64,000 nucleotides of DNA. Source: Trachythela sp. YZ-2020. Its lineage: Eukaryota; Cnidaria; Anthozoa; Malacalcyonacea; Clavulariidae. Under the pieces are notes generated by a model. That model was not told the origin of the DNA, searched no databases, and saw only the letters and a program-made list of their open reading frames with translations. The number at the start of each line of letters is the position of its first letter. Position 1 is the stretch's first letter. Location of the stretch: the NCBI GenBank assembly GCA_016169945.1, contig JADLSH010000216.1:1903001-1967000 (forward strand). The letters are read 5' to 3'. Made by a program: the position numbers and the translations under genes. Shown here piece by piece: positions 39,093 to 49,108 of this stretch.

Positions 39093-40138
39093 CAGGGCCG
39101 TACCTAACCCCTAATGGTTGGAGGGGTGCAGATGAAAAATTTCCGAATGGACCTCCGAATTTCCGAATAACATTTCCGAATCAAAATCATTAGTTTACAG
39201 GTGATTACTGAACCCTCAGCTAACATAACTTACGTAAAAAATATCAGTTCCATGATAAGGCGATACACGGCAAACTCGTAACATAAATGATTATGCGTCC
39301 CTGAAATGGTATTTCCTGCAATCCTGCGTTCTGGTTCTGGGTAAACGTTTTATATCATTGAGAAAGTTCTAAACATCGTAAAACACACAATTTCAACTGT
39401 ACATTTCAGCACTATATAGTCTATATAAAATATTGTAGCTTCTTAATATGTTGACTAAGTTTGGCGACAATCGCAGGTCATGATCGACCTAAGTGTATTT
39501 TAATGTTGTCAACAGGAAATGTGTTGTTTATAATTTCATCTCTGATTCTTGCCGCAGCATCTATTAAGTCCTTTATGTCACATTCGTTTGTCATCTCTGA
39601 CAAAAGTTTCAAACTTTGCATCAAAATCAGAATGTTCGAATGGCCACGCTAGAAAGAATTCTATCAATTCTATCATTTCTAGCTCATCCAGTTCTTCAAC
39701 TAGATATATGGCTGCAGAACAGTTTAAAGGGAGTTTTCTTTCTTCAAACCATTTTCAGTCTATATCGCTATAATTGCCTTGGACCGCAATTTTCGTATTT
39801 CCGAATAAATAAATCAATGTCAGGTTTCTCGAATTTTGTAATTTTAATACCGAAAATGAAATTTATATTTGGGACACATTCCATTGTTATAATATAAACA
39901 AACAATTTGCTTTTGTAACTTTGGATTGAACCTTTGTACTTCTGAATAGGATTCAATTTTCTGAATACGAATCTCATAGTTTGCGGGTACTATATACAAA
40001 CGCGGTGATTTTTTTCGTTTTGTCTGAGACGTTTCTATTTCCGAATAGATGTCTCAATTTTCCGAATATGAGAAATTCTGAAATCTTGGGGGTACGGCAA
40101 CCCCCCCCCCCCCAACACCCCCCTTAGTTACGGCCCTG
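39093..40138 (+). mobile_element. hAT-type non-autonomous element, 1,046 bp
   Basis: Ends CAGGGCCGTACCTAA and TTAGTTACGGCCCTG are inverted repeats, flanked by 8-bp copies TACGCTAC (39085-39092) and TACGCTAG (40139-40146), one mismatch. The word TTCCGAAT recurs clustered near both ends (39150-39185 and about 40050-40075). A C13 run lies near the right end. No transposase frame. The interior frames near 39461-39977 are unremarkable. Confidence 0.88.
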
Positions 40139-40255
40139 TACGCTAGGTTTCGCTACGATGCGGTTGAAGTTTAAAACAGCCTTTAGCCATGAATTATGAT
40201 TTCTATGCTTTTCTTACTTCCGGCGTTGATATTGAAAGGGCCTTAAAGGCCTTAG

Positions 40256-40720
40256 GACCAGCCTCGTACCCAGGTCACAGAGTAGATACAGACAGAGGTC
40301 TCACTTCAGGCAAAATGCGTAACCGGCAGCTTTTCTGTTGCTATTCTGTCTGATGATGACTTTAAAATAGTCGAAAATTTACAGTCTCTCAAACTCGTCT
40401 TGTTTTATTCATATTTTGAATTTCAAAATGACATTATTCTTCCGAATTTGTTTTTTTCTTTATTTTCTTAAATTGTCGGCCGGTCGCCATGTTCGACCGA
40501 TATTTTCGGAAAATAATCGGCATAAGAAACCCATGTTATTTTCTTTATAACGGTTTACCTTGACTGAAGTTGCGATTAACAACATTAAATAGTTCACTTG
40601 AATTTTTGCGGTATTTTTACGCACTCCCGCGCGCTCGCTCAGCTTAGCCACTGATCTCTATAAATGAGCTGAATGCGATTTTTTTCTTTTCCTTAACAGC
40701 GCCTGGGTACGAGGCTGGTC
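40256..40720 (+). mobile_element. MITE with 18-bp inverted ends
   Basis: GACCAGCCTCGTACCCAGG (40256-40274) is the reverse complement of CCTGGGTACGAGGCTGGTC (40702-40720). Flanks share TTAGGA/CTAGGA, so the target duplication could be 5-6 bp. The interior contains a short GC-rich patch (40480-40510) but no gene. Confidence 0.8.
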
Positions 40721-41714
40721 TAGGACGGAGTGTGTTTCAGGTCCAATACTACCATTTACTGCATCAACAAATCCTTGTGTGTGGTAAAAAGCTGCATTTT
40801 CTGAAAGAATTGTAGTATTTATAGACAGTTTTAGACTGATTGAAATCTCTAATTGTACGGTAAAACGGCTTTAAATTAATACTCTACCGAGAATTACAAC
40901 GGATCGAGTTTTAAAACAATGAAGTATATAATATTGTAGTCTTTTTAACATGATGATGTAATGACTCCAAAACTTCACTTTAAATAGATGTGGAACTGCT
41001 GGGAACAACCGAAAAATGGATTAAAACAAGTATTAAATGACTGTAAAATTGTAGTACATGTTCTTGCTTCAATATAAAAATGGAATACATTGCAGAAAAT
41101 GCCCACTCCTCATTTTAAGCCCCCCCCATTTCCAGGAGAACAATCTGGAATTTTCTAGCAATGACAGACATACTATAGCTTTATGTAGCCACCGACTTTG
41201 CATTCCAAACCTGTTTATCAGTTGTCACAGTTAAATGCTTGCTTTCCTGTAAACATTGAACATTTGCCCAATGAATCACAAAACATACTGCTATACCTCT
41301 GGTGTGCAGTGTTAATAAGGGCTTTATTGTTGTGGCAAAGGTGTAACAGAAAAGCTATCCATTTTTAACCCATTGAGTTGCAATGCGCCCAAATGCGCGA
41401 TTCTATTTGTCAACGAAAGGATCTTGCACATTAATGGGTTAATATTGCTATTTTCAACATAGGAACAATAGGAACACCTGCTTTTGACAAGGTGTGATCG
41501 ATCATTGGGAATACGAGGTTGGAATCAGCCATTAAGAAGCTCTATCTCACCAGATGCGCAAATCAGTTGCCTGGAAGGGTTCTAGGACACACTAAACACT
41601 GGCATCCCAAAATGCTATGTTTTTCATGGTTGGAATCATACTGCAGGAAAGTTGCATTACACGTGGTACACCAGTAAAAGCATTTGGTTCAAGTGTCTCA
41701 ATAGGGCTGATCTT
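40721..41714. other. Intron stretch, nothing recognised
   Basis: No feature beyond low-complexity runs. Confidence 0.4.
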
Positions 41715-41890
41715 TCGGCTTTCAGTATTTCAGGACTGCCTTAGCGGTACTTCACTTTAATGAGGATTTGAGACGTGATGGCCAGAAGACCAAAACTGGA
41801 GAGCAGTACAGAAAAGTAACTTATCCAAAATACAAACTGGGAAAGGAAATTGTAAGAGAAGTTAAAAGGCCACCAACTTATGGCAAATAG
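41715..41890 (+). pseudogene. Fragment resembling a repeated animal transposon ORF
   Basis: A plus-strand frame reads ALAVLHFNEDLRRDGQKTKT, GEQYRKVTYPKYKLGKEI and VREVKRPPTYGK then stop. It resembles the C-terminal end of a repeated uncharacterised protein family often annotated in cnidarian and fish genomes (ALxHNxN...RxQAxTxxGxxRYKxxFPKYK pattern). Upstream sequence is too decayed to read. Family assignment is from memory of the pattern only. Confidence 0.4.
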
Positions 41891-41970
41891 ACTAATATTA
41901 TAAATCTTGCAATATCATAAACAAATTGAAATGACTTTGTATTGAAGGTTTTTCACAAATTTACTGTACT

Positions 41971-42303
41971 CAGTGGCGTAACTCCTATGAGCTCTACCCG
42001 GTTAGAGCCGGGGGCACCCAGCCGATCGGGCTTCCAGGGGGGGCCACCCTGAACTGAGTTGTCCGGGGGCCAAACAAATTGTAAATTTTGTTATGTTAAA
42101 ATGTCGTTTTCTGACCATCAGGATTCTGTAAAATCTTCCCCCAAAGGGCCAGGAAATGGAATTTCAGAGACTCTAGATTTAAAAATTTTCCAGGGGCACT
42201 TGCCCCCGGACCCGCCGAGCTTGTGCCTTCAGCATTCGTACTAAAGGGGCCTTTAAAAATTTTGAACCGGGGGCACCCTGATATATATAACGTTACGCCA
42301 CTG
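41971..42303 (+). mobile_element. hAT-type MITE, 333 bp, exact 8-bp target duplication
   Basis: Ends CAGTGGCGTAAC and GTTACGCCACTG are perfect inverted repeats. Flanked by identical ACTGTACT at 41963-41970 and 42304-42311. GGGGGCACC occurs near both ends. No coding. Confidence 0.95.
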
Positions 42304-42735
42304 ACTGTACTGTATATCCTCAAGTATGCAACTGGGAAAACTAGCATGACATCTCTGCCCAACCAAATTTAATTAGTCCTAATGTGTTCTTTCGTGGGAA
42401 GGATATCAAAGAGAAAATGTCAGATGATTTATTGTATATGCAGTAAGTTATGTTGAAGCAGGTTAACAATTGTCTATTTATTTTATATAGACTATGTGCA
42501 CTGCATAGGAAAAATCCTGTTCACTGTTGACAACACAACACTGGAAAAGATCGGCAAAAGATATGAAACTTTGCAACCAAAATTCTTGACCAGCCAGTTT
42601 CCACCTTCACCAAAATGTCGAAAATGCGAAAAGCCACGGAATTGACATCCATGAGGGGCTTGTAATTAGGCCGAGCAGCAAAATATAATTCGGTTTTCTT
42701 CAAATTTGCATTATATTACAAATTACATATTTGAA

Positions 42736-43028
42736 CAGTGGCGTAGGAAACGGGGGGGGGGCCGGGGGGGCCGCGGCCCCCCAATATTATATGAGGGGGG
42801 GGCGGAATATCTTTCGGCCCCCCTAAAAGATAAAATAATTTTCATGAAAATGATGGAAACAGCCTAGTTCCCTGAACAAGCTAACTAAAAGAGGTAGATA
42901 AGACTCTGAAACGGCCATTTCCGGCGGTCTGGGGGCTTCAAATTTGAAAAAATTTTGCTCGGCGCCAACCATGGTGGCGCCTCGTGAGCTGGGGTACCCC
43001 CAATATTGAATACGTTCCTACGCCCCTG
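42736..43028 (+). mobile_element. hAT-type MITE, 293 bp
   Basis: Ends CAGTGGCGTAGGAA and TTCCTACGCCCCTG; target duplications TATTTGAA (42728-42735) and TATTTCAA (43029-43036), one mismatch. The interior is dominated by G and C runs around 42755-42800. Confidence 0.88.
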
Positions 43029-43845
43029 TATTTCAACACCATAACCCTTGATGATTATTTTTCATATATTTTCAAAAATATCTGCTATAAAACTATATTG
43101 TTCGGTGCTTGTGTAGTTATAACTCAACTTCGTTCCTCCTTATTTTAATAAATAGGAGCTGCTAATGGCCTACTATTCTCTGGGCACATATAGCCAAATA
43201 CCCATTTTGCCAACCACCTATTATAGGCAACAGCACGAATATACCTGTAAAACCTATATAAAAGTCAAATAAATTTGTGCCCAGTCTAAAAAGGGACAAA
43301 ACTTCTCTCCATCGTAGTCCGAAATATTTTCAAGGTTGCCAGGAGCCGGTAGGACTGGCTGTCAATATATGCATTGTCGTCCCGACTTGTAGGTCGTCAA
43401 GGTTAGCCCGGCTACTTTAAAAAGAATCATTAATCAATATGTTGCTTTAACTAGCAAGGTAATTCTTCTCGTGAGGGCCAACAATCGCAGTGAGCCTAGG
43501 CTAGGCCAAAGTTTGTTTTCACTACGTAGGCCAAAGCAAAGCTCACAATGTATAAAACATGGTGTATATGCCATTATAGCACTTAACGTGACTGTTGTGT
43601 TTGGGTGGAGCAATGCAGCTAAAAGTTATAATATTAAATCTACCAATAGTTTCAGCAATGCAAGCCAGCTCAGGTACCCTTCAACGGCAAATTTTATTGG
43701 TATGCTGTTCTCCGGACATATGGCAACATTATGAATATACACATTTTTTTAAACATAAAAATAAACATACTGTAGATATAACTATATGTTTAACATAGAT
43801 ATAATTAGTCTAAAATTTTGAAAGCATAAACTGAAAAGCACTTAC

Positions 43846-44335
43846 TCATGAATGAATGAAAATCTTTATTTAAAGTTCAGGGTAGCCCTTTCAGATCCTA
43901 GTGCATCTGTTATCAATAGGCGCCCTGACCTTAATTATAATAAATATAAATTATCTCTACTAGCTATTATTATTAAAATACTATTTACATTTTAATACCT
44001 TCTAAAATACAATAAAATCACAGCTCTATTGAATTTAAAACTATTAGCTAAAAGATATAAACTTGTTACAAACTAAACATCCATTATAATAAAAGGAGTG
44101 TTTTGTTATTTCTGTTCTTACTTTTGGTAAATGCAATTCGTCAGTTTGCGTAGTGACTCTATCATATATCTGGTTATTAAACGTAAAATAGTTTTTAAAA
44201 TAATGCGGACCCCTTGATACATTTCTTCACCAATTCATAAATATAGTTATCTCTCTTATATTGGAGTAAAGGCCATTTAAGACTCGCTAACGCATAATCA
44301 CTTCCACTTTTTCCGGTTGTAATTCTCTTTGTGAG
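43846..44335 (-). pseudogene. 5'-truncated LINE C-terminal fragment
   Basis: Minus-strand reading: ITTGKSGSDYALASLKWPLL, QYKRDNYIYELVKKC, then after a stop near 44195 NYFTFNNQIYDRVTTQTDEL and HLPKVRTEITKHSFYYNG, matching the C-terminal tail of LINE RT proteins (the SSxxLxxLxWxPLxxKR pattern). The 3' end near 43846-43940 (CTTTATTTAAAGTTCAGGG on the plus strand, next to AATGAATGAATG) looks like a LINE 3' terminus. Its 5' junction lies inside the P2X7C-like exon, so it inserted there. Confidence 0.7.
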
Positions 44336-44979
44336 GAGTTCCTGAGGACATCGATAACTTTTCCCTTTTCTGTCTGTCAACAAAGGGACAACTTGAGCAT
44401 AGGCGTAGGAGGTAATTTCAAGTTGGAGGGGCACTTCGTCTTAACGGCACCTCTTATTACAAAGGGCACTTTTCCCATTGTTTCAGCTGGGGAAGAGGGC
44501 ACTTTGAAGAAAACTTGGGGGGGGGGCGTGCCTTCTGTGCCCCCCTCCCCGGTTCCTACGCCACTGAACTTGAGATAACACTGTCCCGTTTGTTAAAGCT
44601 TTGAAATTGTCGTCCAATGTAACGCATGAATTTTTTCGATGGTCCCGTCGAATGTGAGTTTTGCAAGGGCTTCAGCTATCTCATGGCAACATCTAAACTC
44701 AAGTGAGCCAACTACGTTTTGGTCTGAGCACTTTCCACATTTACACCTATAAAAAATAGAAGCAGCGAGTTAAATAAATTGTTTTAAAATGTAAATGCTA
44801 TCTTACATATCTATATACAAATAAGTAAGTTTTATAGTAACTGAAAACAGCCTACCTACCAAGAATCGACTTAATCTTTCGATCATATCTTGCTTCAAGA
44901 ATGGCCGAGCAAAAAATGGCTTGCGTCAAGCCATCAAGATCGCCTTCCTCGCGGTCGTTTCCCCACTATTTTCTTCCAT
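44336..44979 (-). pseudogene. P2X7 C-terminal-like (P2X7C) zinc-site gene, broken
   Basis: Exon 1 (44979-44856) starts ATG (MEENSG), then after one missing base in a G run (C4 on plus, 44961-44964) reads DREEGDLDGLTQAIF and LEARYDRKIKSILGR. A 109-base intron (44855-44747) follows, with phases agreeing across it. Exon 2 reads CKCGKCSDQNVVGSLEFRCC, HEIAEALAKLTF, then after one missing base in an A run (44631-44636) SCVTLDDNFKALTNGTVLSQ and VVPLLTDRKGKSYRCP. CxCGxC...CCxE...CVT...F...VL is the cysteine pattern of the P2X7 receptor cytoplasmic ballast domain, found in many stand-alone cnidarian and fish proteins. A hAT MITE sits inside exon 2, and a LINE replaces its C-terminal end at about 44335. 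The gene is nested in an intron of the propeller gene on the same strand. Confidence 0.75.
44398..44566 (+). mobile_element. hAT-type MITE, 169 bp, inside the P2X7C exon
   Basis: Ends CATAGGCGTAGG and CCTACGCCACTG; exact target duplications AACTTGAG at 44390-44397 and 44567-44574. Removing it and one duplication rejoins the frame ...NGTVLSQ-VVPLL of the P2X7C-like exon, which proves it is an insertion. Closely related to the copies at 50185 and 59195 (shared CAACTTGAAGTTGCTTCCTACG-type end, G/C runs). Confidence 0.95.
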
Positions 44980-46288
44980 TATGTCGTCTCCATGACAAGC
45001 TAACGGTTCACTTTCGTATGGTAAATATTGGCAGCCAAAAACATATTAACTTGAATCACTGTGTAGCAGAGTTCCAGGAGACAAGAAAAAAGAACACTCA
45101 GCACTCGAAGTTGAACCCCATCTTGCATAATTTTTCGCGTAAGATGTAAGCTATTTATGTAACGGATGGTGAAGTTAAAAATGTTCTTTGGTAATTTTGA
45201 TTGAGCAACAGACCAAAGGGGTGTTGAACTGTGCCAGAAATAACTTTGGGGCATGAAAGAAAAGTTTATCCTCTTGTCCAGGATGAAAAGCGTCAGAAAT
45301 TTCCTTGGTAAAACTTTAAATATATCATGTTGCATATTAGTGTGGTTGTATGTTGATTTCCAGAGTTCTCTTACTTATTCATTTGGAGATATTTTTAATG
45401 CATTGTGTAGGACTATTTGGTACTGAGTGGATTTGACGGATGGTGGAAGGAACTTAGTTCAAATTTGTTACGGGTTAGTTAAATATTACAGGATGGTCCA
45501 GTAATCGGTACATATTTATAAAATAATAAGTCATCAGGAAAACACAAAGAAAAATCATGACCGTATCGTGGTTTTATATGTGATAAAAAATCCTCCTGAT
45601 TTACATAAACTTTAGCTTCGATTTTCTCGGCTTAGACAACGTTATTTTTCAAAATTACTACGCCAACGAACTTACCAACTGGTGATCGTTTTTTAAGCTA
45701 TTCAAAACACTCGCAGAACGTGTTATATCAGATATAAAACACTCGGTTTCGCGCCTTCGCCTCGCGTTTTATATCTGATAAAACACTCCTCATGCTCGTG
45801 TTTTAAATATTACTTCTAAACCACTTGATCAAAAGTTTCAGTTACCCAGCTTTTAGACGGAGCTGCGACAACAATATGCGACGATATTTTTGATAGGACT
45901 AAGTGGTTGTATAAAAGTAGTTTGTTTTCCTGTTTAATCGAGGTTTTAGGTCGCTATCAGACATAAGTTCAACAATGAGGGACATAAGTCAGTCAGGTTT
46001 GTGTTCTTGGTCAGACATATCAAAATCAAAAAATCTTCTTAAATATTCAAAAGATCCTCCAATTTCAATAGTAGGTATGAGACGATTCTTAATTAGTAGT
46101 TTCTATAAGTATTGTCGCGCAGATATAAAAATAGATAGTCCAGTTGTAATATTTCATGCAGCGGCAGCCGACAGTGAAGTACTTAATATTCAGAAAACTC
46201 CAGTTATCAATTTCGTGCAGCGGCCGAGCCTGCAGTAAAAAGTCAAAATAGCGGTTATCTGCGTGAGTTTTGACTAATCTGAGGCGGA
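44980..46288. other. Intron stretch around a hairpin
   Basis: No gene recognised. The frame 45975-46238 has a repeated word (CCAGTTRTMAT...CAGCGGC at about 46139-46225, roughly 65 bp apart) but no known domain. Confidence 0.4.
45726..45780. repeat. 15-bp perfect inverted repeat
   Basis: TATCAGATATAAAAC (45726-45740) pairs with GTTTTATATCTGATA (45766-45780) around a 25-base GC-rich loop. AAACACTC follows each arm, so it may be two opposed copies of a short repeat or a fold-back scar. Confidence 0.8.
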
Positions 46289-46300
46289 TTCTAGCCATTT

Positions 46301-46408
46301 GATTGGTCCATTTGCATTTTGACTAAAGTTTGCGGGGGTCTGACTCATTTGGGCAATATTCGAGCTTTCTGATTGGCTGGTTAAAGAAATGTTCTCCTTT
46401 CTCATTGG
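46301..46408 (+). promoter_or_regulatory. Cluster of three CCAAT boxes (reverse orientation)
   Basis: GATTGG at 46301-46306 and 46371-46376 and CATTGG at 46403-46408 are inverted CCAAT boxes spaced 70 and 32 bases apart. They lie 170-275 bases upstream of the ATG at 46576, a usual NF-Y promoter position. Functional use is inference. Confidence 0.4.
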
Positions 46409-46575
46409 CTCGATTTGTTCAACTCATCTTGACTAATTCGCTCCTTGGGGTATTCAGCAGTCTTCAGTCAATACGAAATGAAAATAAAGTCTTTCTGATT
46501 GCTACTTGACCGCAAAGGTTCAAATTGGTTTGAGTATAGAGTAAACTGTAGATTGTTTTATACAAGATTTATAAA

Positions 46576-46809
46576 ATGTCAATTTATGAAACTGTTCAGT
46601 CTGCGTTTCAAAGTGACGATGTAAAGGCTCTGGAAAAGGTGAACACAGATCGATCTGTTCAAGCAAATGCACGCTTTGGATACAAGATCTGTCCAAGAGC
46701 TTTTAGATGCTATCAATGACACCGATGACAGTCTGTCGAGAAATTTTGGCGCAGAAATTTTCATACCAAGAGTTGCTCGTCAACAAAAGAAGAAGTGTAC
46801 AGCGATAAG
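46576..46809 (+). pseudogene. Possible first exon of a hAT-like transposase gene, frameshifted
   Basis: ATG at 46576 gives MSIYETVQSAFQSDDVKALE then KVNTDRSVQAN; the frame then shifts by one near 46660-46670 to HALDTRSVQELLDAINDTDD and GAEIFIPRVARQQKKKCTAI, ending at a donor AAG|GTATTA (46809). The end PRVARQQ resembles the 'RxAxRQxHRxN' segment of hAT/ZMYM-type transposases. Downstream exons were not found, so this is a relic or partial gene. Identification is moderate at best. Confidence 0.45.
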
Positions 46810-46955
46810 GTATTAAAAGGGTTCTATTTATGTTAGTTTATAGTCTGATACTTATACTATTACCGAGTATTACTAAGTTCAAAGTGTGTCTATTTCACGC
46901 CTGTAAAAGCCGCTTGGCCGGATTAGCATATATTTGCGCTGGATTAGCATATATA

Positions 46956-47498
46956 TACTGTAACCTCCGATTATAAGCCCTCCGAATATAAGCCCCCGAA
47001 TATAAGCCCCCCGAATATAAGCCCCCCGAATACAAGCCCACTATACCGGTATATAATACTATTGCACTCAAAAAATTCCACATAGCGGTAACTGAACAAA
47101 AACATTTTATAGCAGTGTGTATTTAAATGTTATAAAGTATTAATTTTACAAAACGCTTGAATGTTCGTCCTGATGGTGTTTCAAGGCGTCACGGACGAAT
47201 CTTTTGTGTAGCTTTGGCCCGTAAAGAAAGTATGTACACGGAAGTTCTATTCCCCCTCCGAGGACCCATGTTCCCTCTGGTGCTCTTCTTTGTTGTCCTG
47301 TGATTTTCGTGTTTATAATTAACAATAAATACTTGGTTACCACTAACCCAAAATGTCGTGCATGTATAAGCCCCCCGTGTATAAGCCAACCCCCCGTGTA
47401 TAAGCCCCCCCCGTATATAAGCCCCCCGTGTATAAGCCCATCAAAAACCGCTTACGAACTTATATAAGACCAGGGCTTATAATCGGAGGTTTACGGTA
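46956..47498 (+). mobile_element. TA-target MITE with minisatellite interior, 543 bp
   Basis: Ends TACTGTAACCTCCGATTATA and TATAATCGGAGGTTTACGGTA are inverted repeats of about 25 bp, flanked by TA, as in Tc1/mariner/pogo-type elements. Immediately inside both ends are tandem copies of CCGAATATAAGCCCC (46982-47040) and CCGTGTATAAGCCCC (47370-47430), also mirrored, so the inverted ends themselves expanded. The interior holds an unremarkable open frame (47146-47389). Confidence 0.88.
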
Positions 47499-47629
47499 TA
47501 GTCGTTTATATTGCCATTTGTTGTATTATTTGTATCAGCCAAGGTGTTGCTGATGTATTTTATCGACCGAACCAAATATTATTACTACACTAATAATATT
47601 TCGAAGTCGCCGGGATTTCAAACGGTGGT

Positions 47630-49080
47630 TGATCAGATTTTATAGCGCAGAAGTCCGAGGAGAATATCAACTTCATGCGTCTATACTTAATTTTACACGG
47701 GCACAACAGAAAGAAAAATGGGAGTTGTAGTTGTTCAGTTTTCCTGCATGCTTCCGTAGATCTGCAAGTTCGAATTTGAACTACGCAAAATGGTGATCGA
47801 TATCAATCGCAGAGATGGAGCAGCTGCTGTGTGCTGATCCTTCACCAATAGAGTAGCTTTGTTGTTAAATTGAAGTCGGAGATGTTTGGATTGGCAGAAG
47901 AGGAAAACGTTTTTCCAGTGTTGTTCAGCGTCTCGTCCTTGCTTGTGAGGCTGGTCGTCGAGTAGATTTGCTCAATGTCCTCTCACATGAAATGATGCAG
48001 AGACAAATGAGAGACTAAGAACCGGGCAGAAGGCTTTGTTGACTGATGGACTACTATGGGGCTGGAATGTCCGCATGCTATCAATAAAGACGGGGAGTGC
48101 TACTTGTTGATCAATGGAACGGCACTCGTTGCGGCAATTGGGAAATCTACCGAAGCTCAATCTTTCCGGGATTTAGCTGATAACTTCCGCTCCGCTGCTC
48201 TATAAAACAGATTGCGTTATTATCAAATACAAGTCATCGAGAATCGGGATATTCCACTTCCTTCCAGAAAATAAGGCTCTCTTTTAACATAGCAAGGGTC
48301 CTTTCAGAGCATTTAATTTCCAGTGCACCTTAAGAGAAGGTCATCGATACCGCTGGCGGATCTATAAATGGGAAAGAAGGGCGGTCTTCGTTGACGTTTT
48401 GTGCAGAGTATGAGGGAATGACACTAGTCTGATGCTACACTGCATTGTCAAGACTTGCGTTACTGTAGTTGTGTCGGCAAATGATACGGATGTACTTCTG
48501 ATTCTCATGGCACATGCATCTGATATTCGTTGAGAAAATATATTGACGATGGCCGGAACAGCAGGGCGGAGCAGATACTAAGACATCAGGGCCACCAGTC
48601 AGCTTTTCCAACTGAAATATCACCTCCTTGCGTCGCTGGATGAGGAAGCGCTGTCCCCTAATTAGATCATTACTGTACAATCTATGAGTGTAGGATTCCT
48701 GAATCTGTCATTCTCGAAAATTGCGAAACCTGAAGCATTACTCCCTCCCCCCATATTAAGGACGCTTTGGATTTATATATCAAGCGCGTTCACTATCAAG
48801 CACTAGTGCAGTGGAAACAGAATCCTGTCAGCAACCTTCCCTAGCAAACCCTGAAGGAATAGGATGCTAGAAAGATGATGACAGCAGACTTCCCGCTTTT
48901 AATGATAGTGGAACTGATCTGAAACGCCTACAAGGAAATAGTTAATTTTGTTCTTGCAAAAGCGAATGCACAAAACTACGATGTGGCAGCATTAAGTTAG
49001 AATTGTTCTGCACTGGCATTTGCGGTTACTCTGCAAACAGAAACGAGATTTTAAAAGTATAGCATTTGAACGCCAATATG
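47630..49080 (+). pseudogene. Decayed ORF of a repeated cnidarian transposon-associated protein
   Basis: Plus-strand frames, broken by stops and shifts, show RFYSAEVRGEYQLHASIL near 47640, then CPHAINKDGECYLLINGTAL and VAAIGKSTEAQSFRDLADNF (48075-48190), VVVSANDTDVLLILMAHASD (48470-48530), NILTMAGTAGRSRY, RVHYQALVWKQNPVSNLP (48785-48840) and AYKEIVNFVLAKAN. The motif order (DGxxLLIDGxALV, DTDVLLLLVAH, a 'QAxxWxQNPVSNP' box) is that of a high-copy uncharacterised protein with a PIN/FEN-like look found in cnidarians, molluscs and fish. Clearly inactive. Confidence 0.6.
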
Positions 49081-49108
49081 ATGACGTCATCACTGCACAC
49101 AGCTACGA

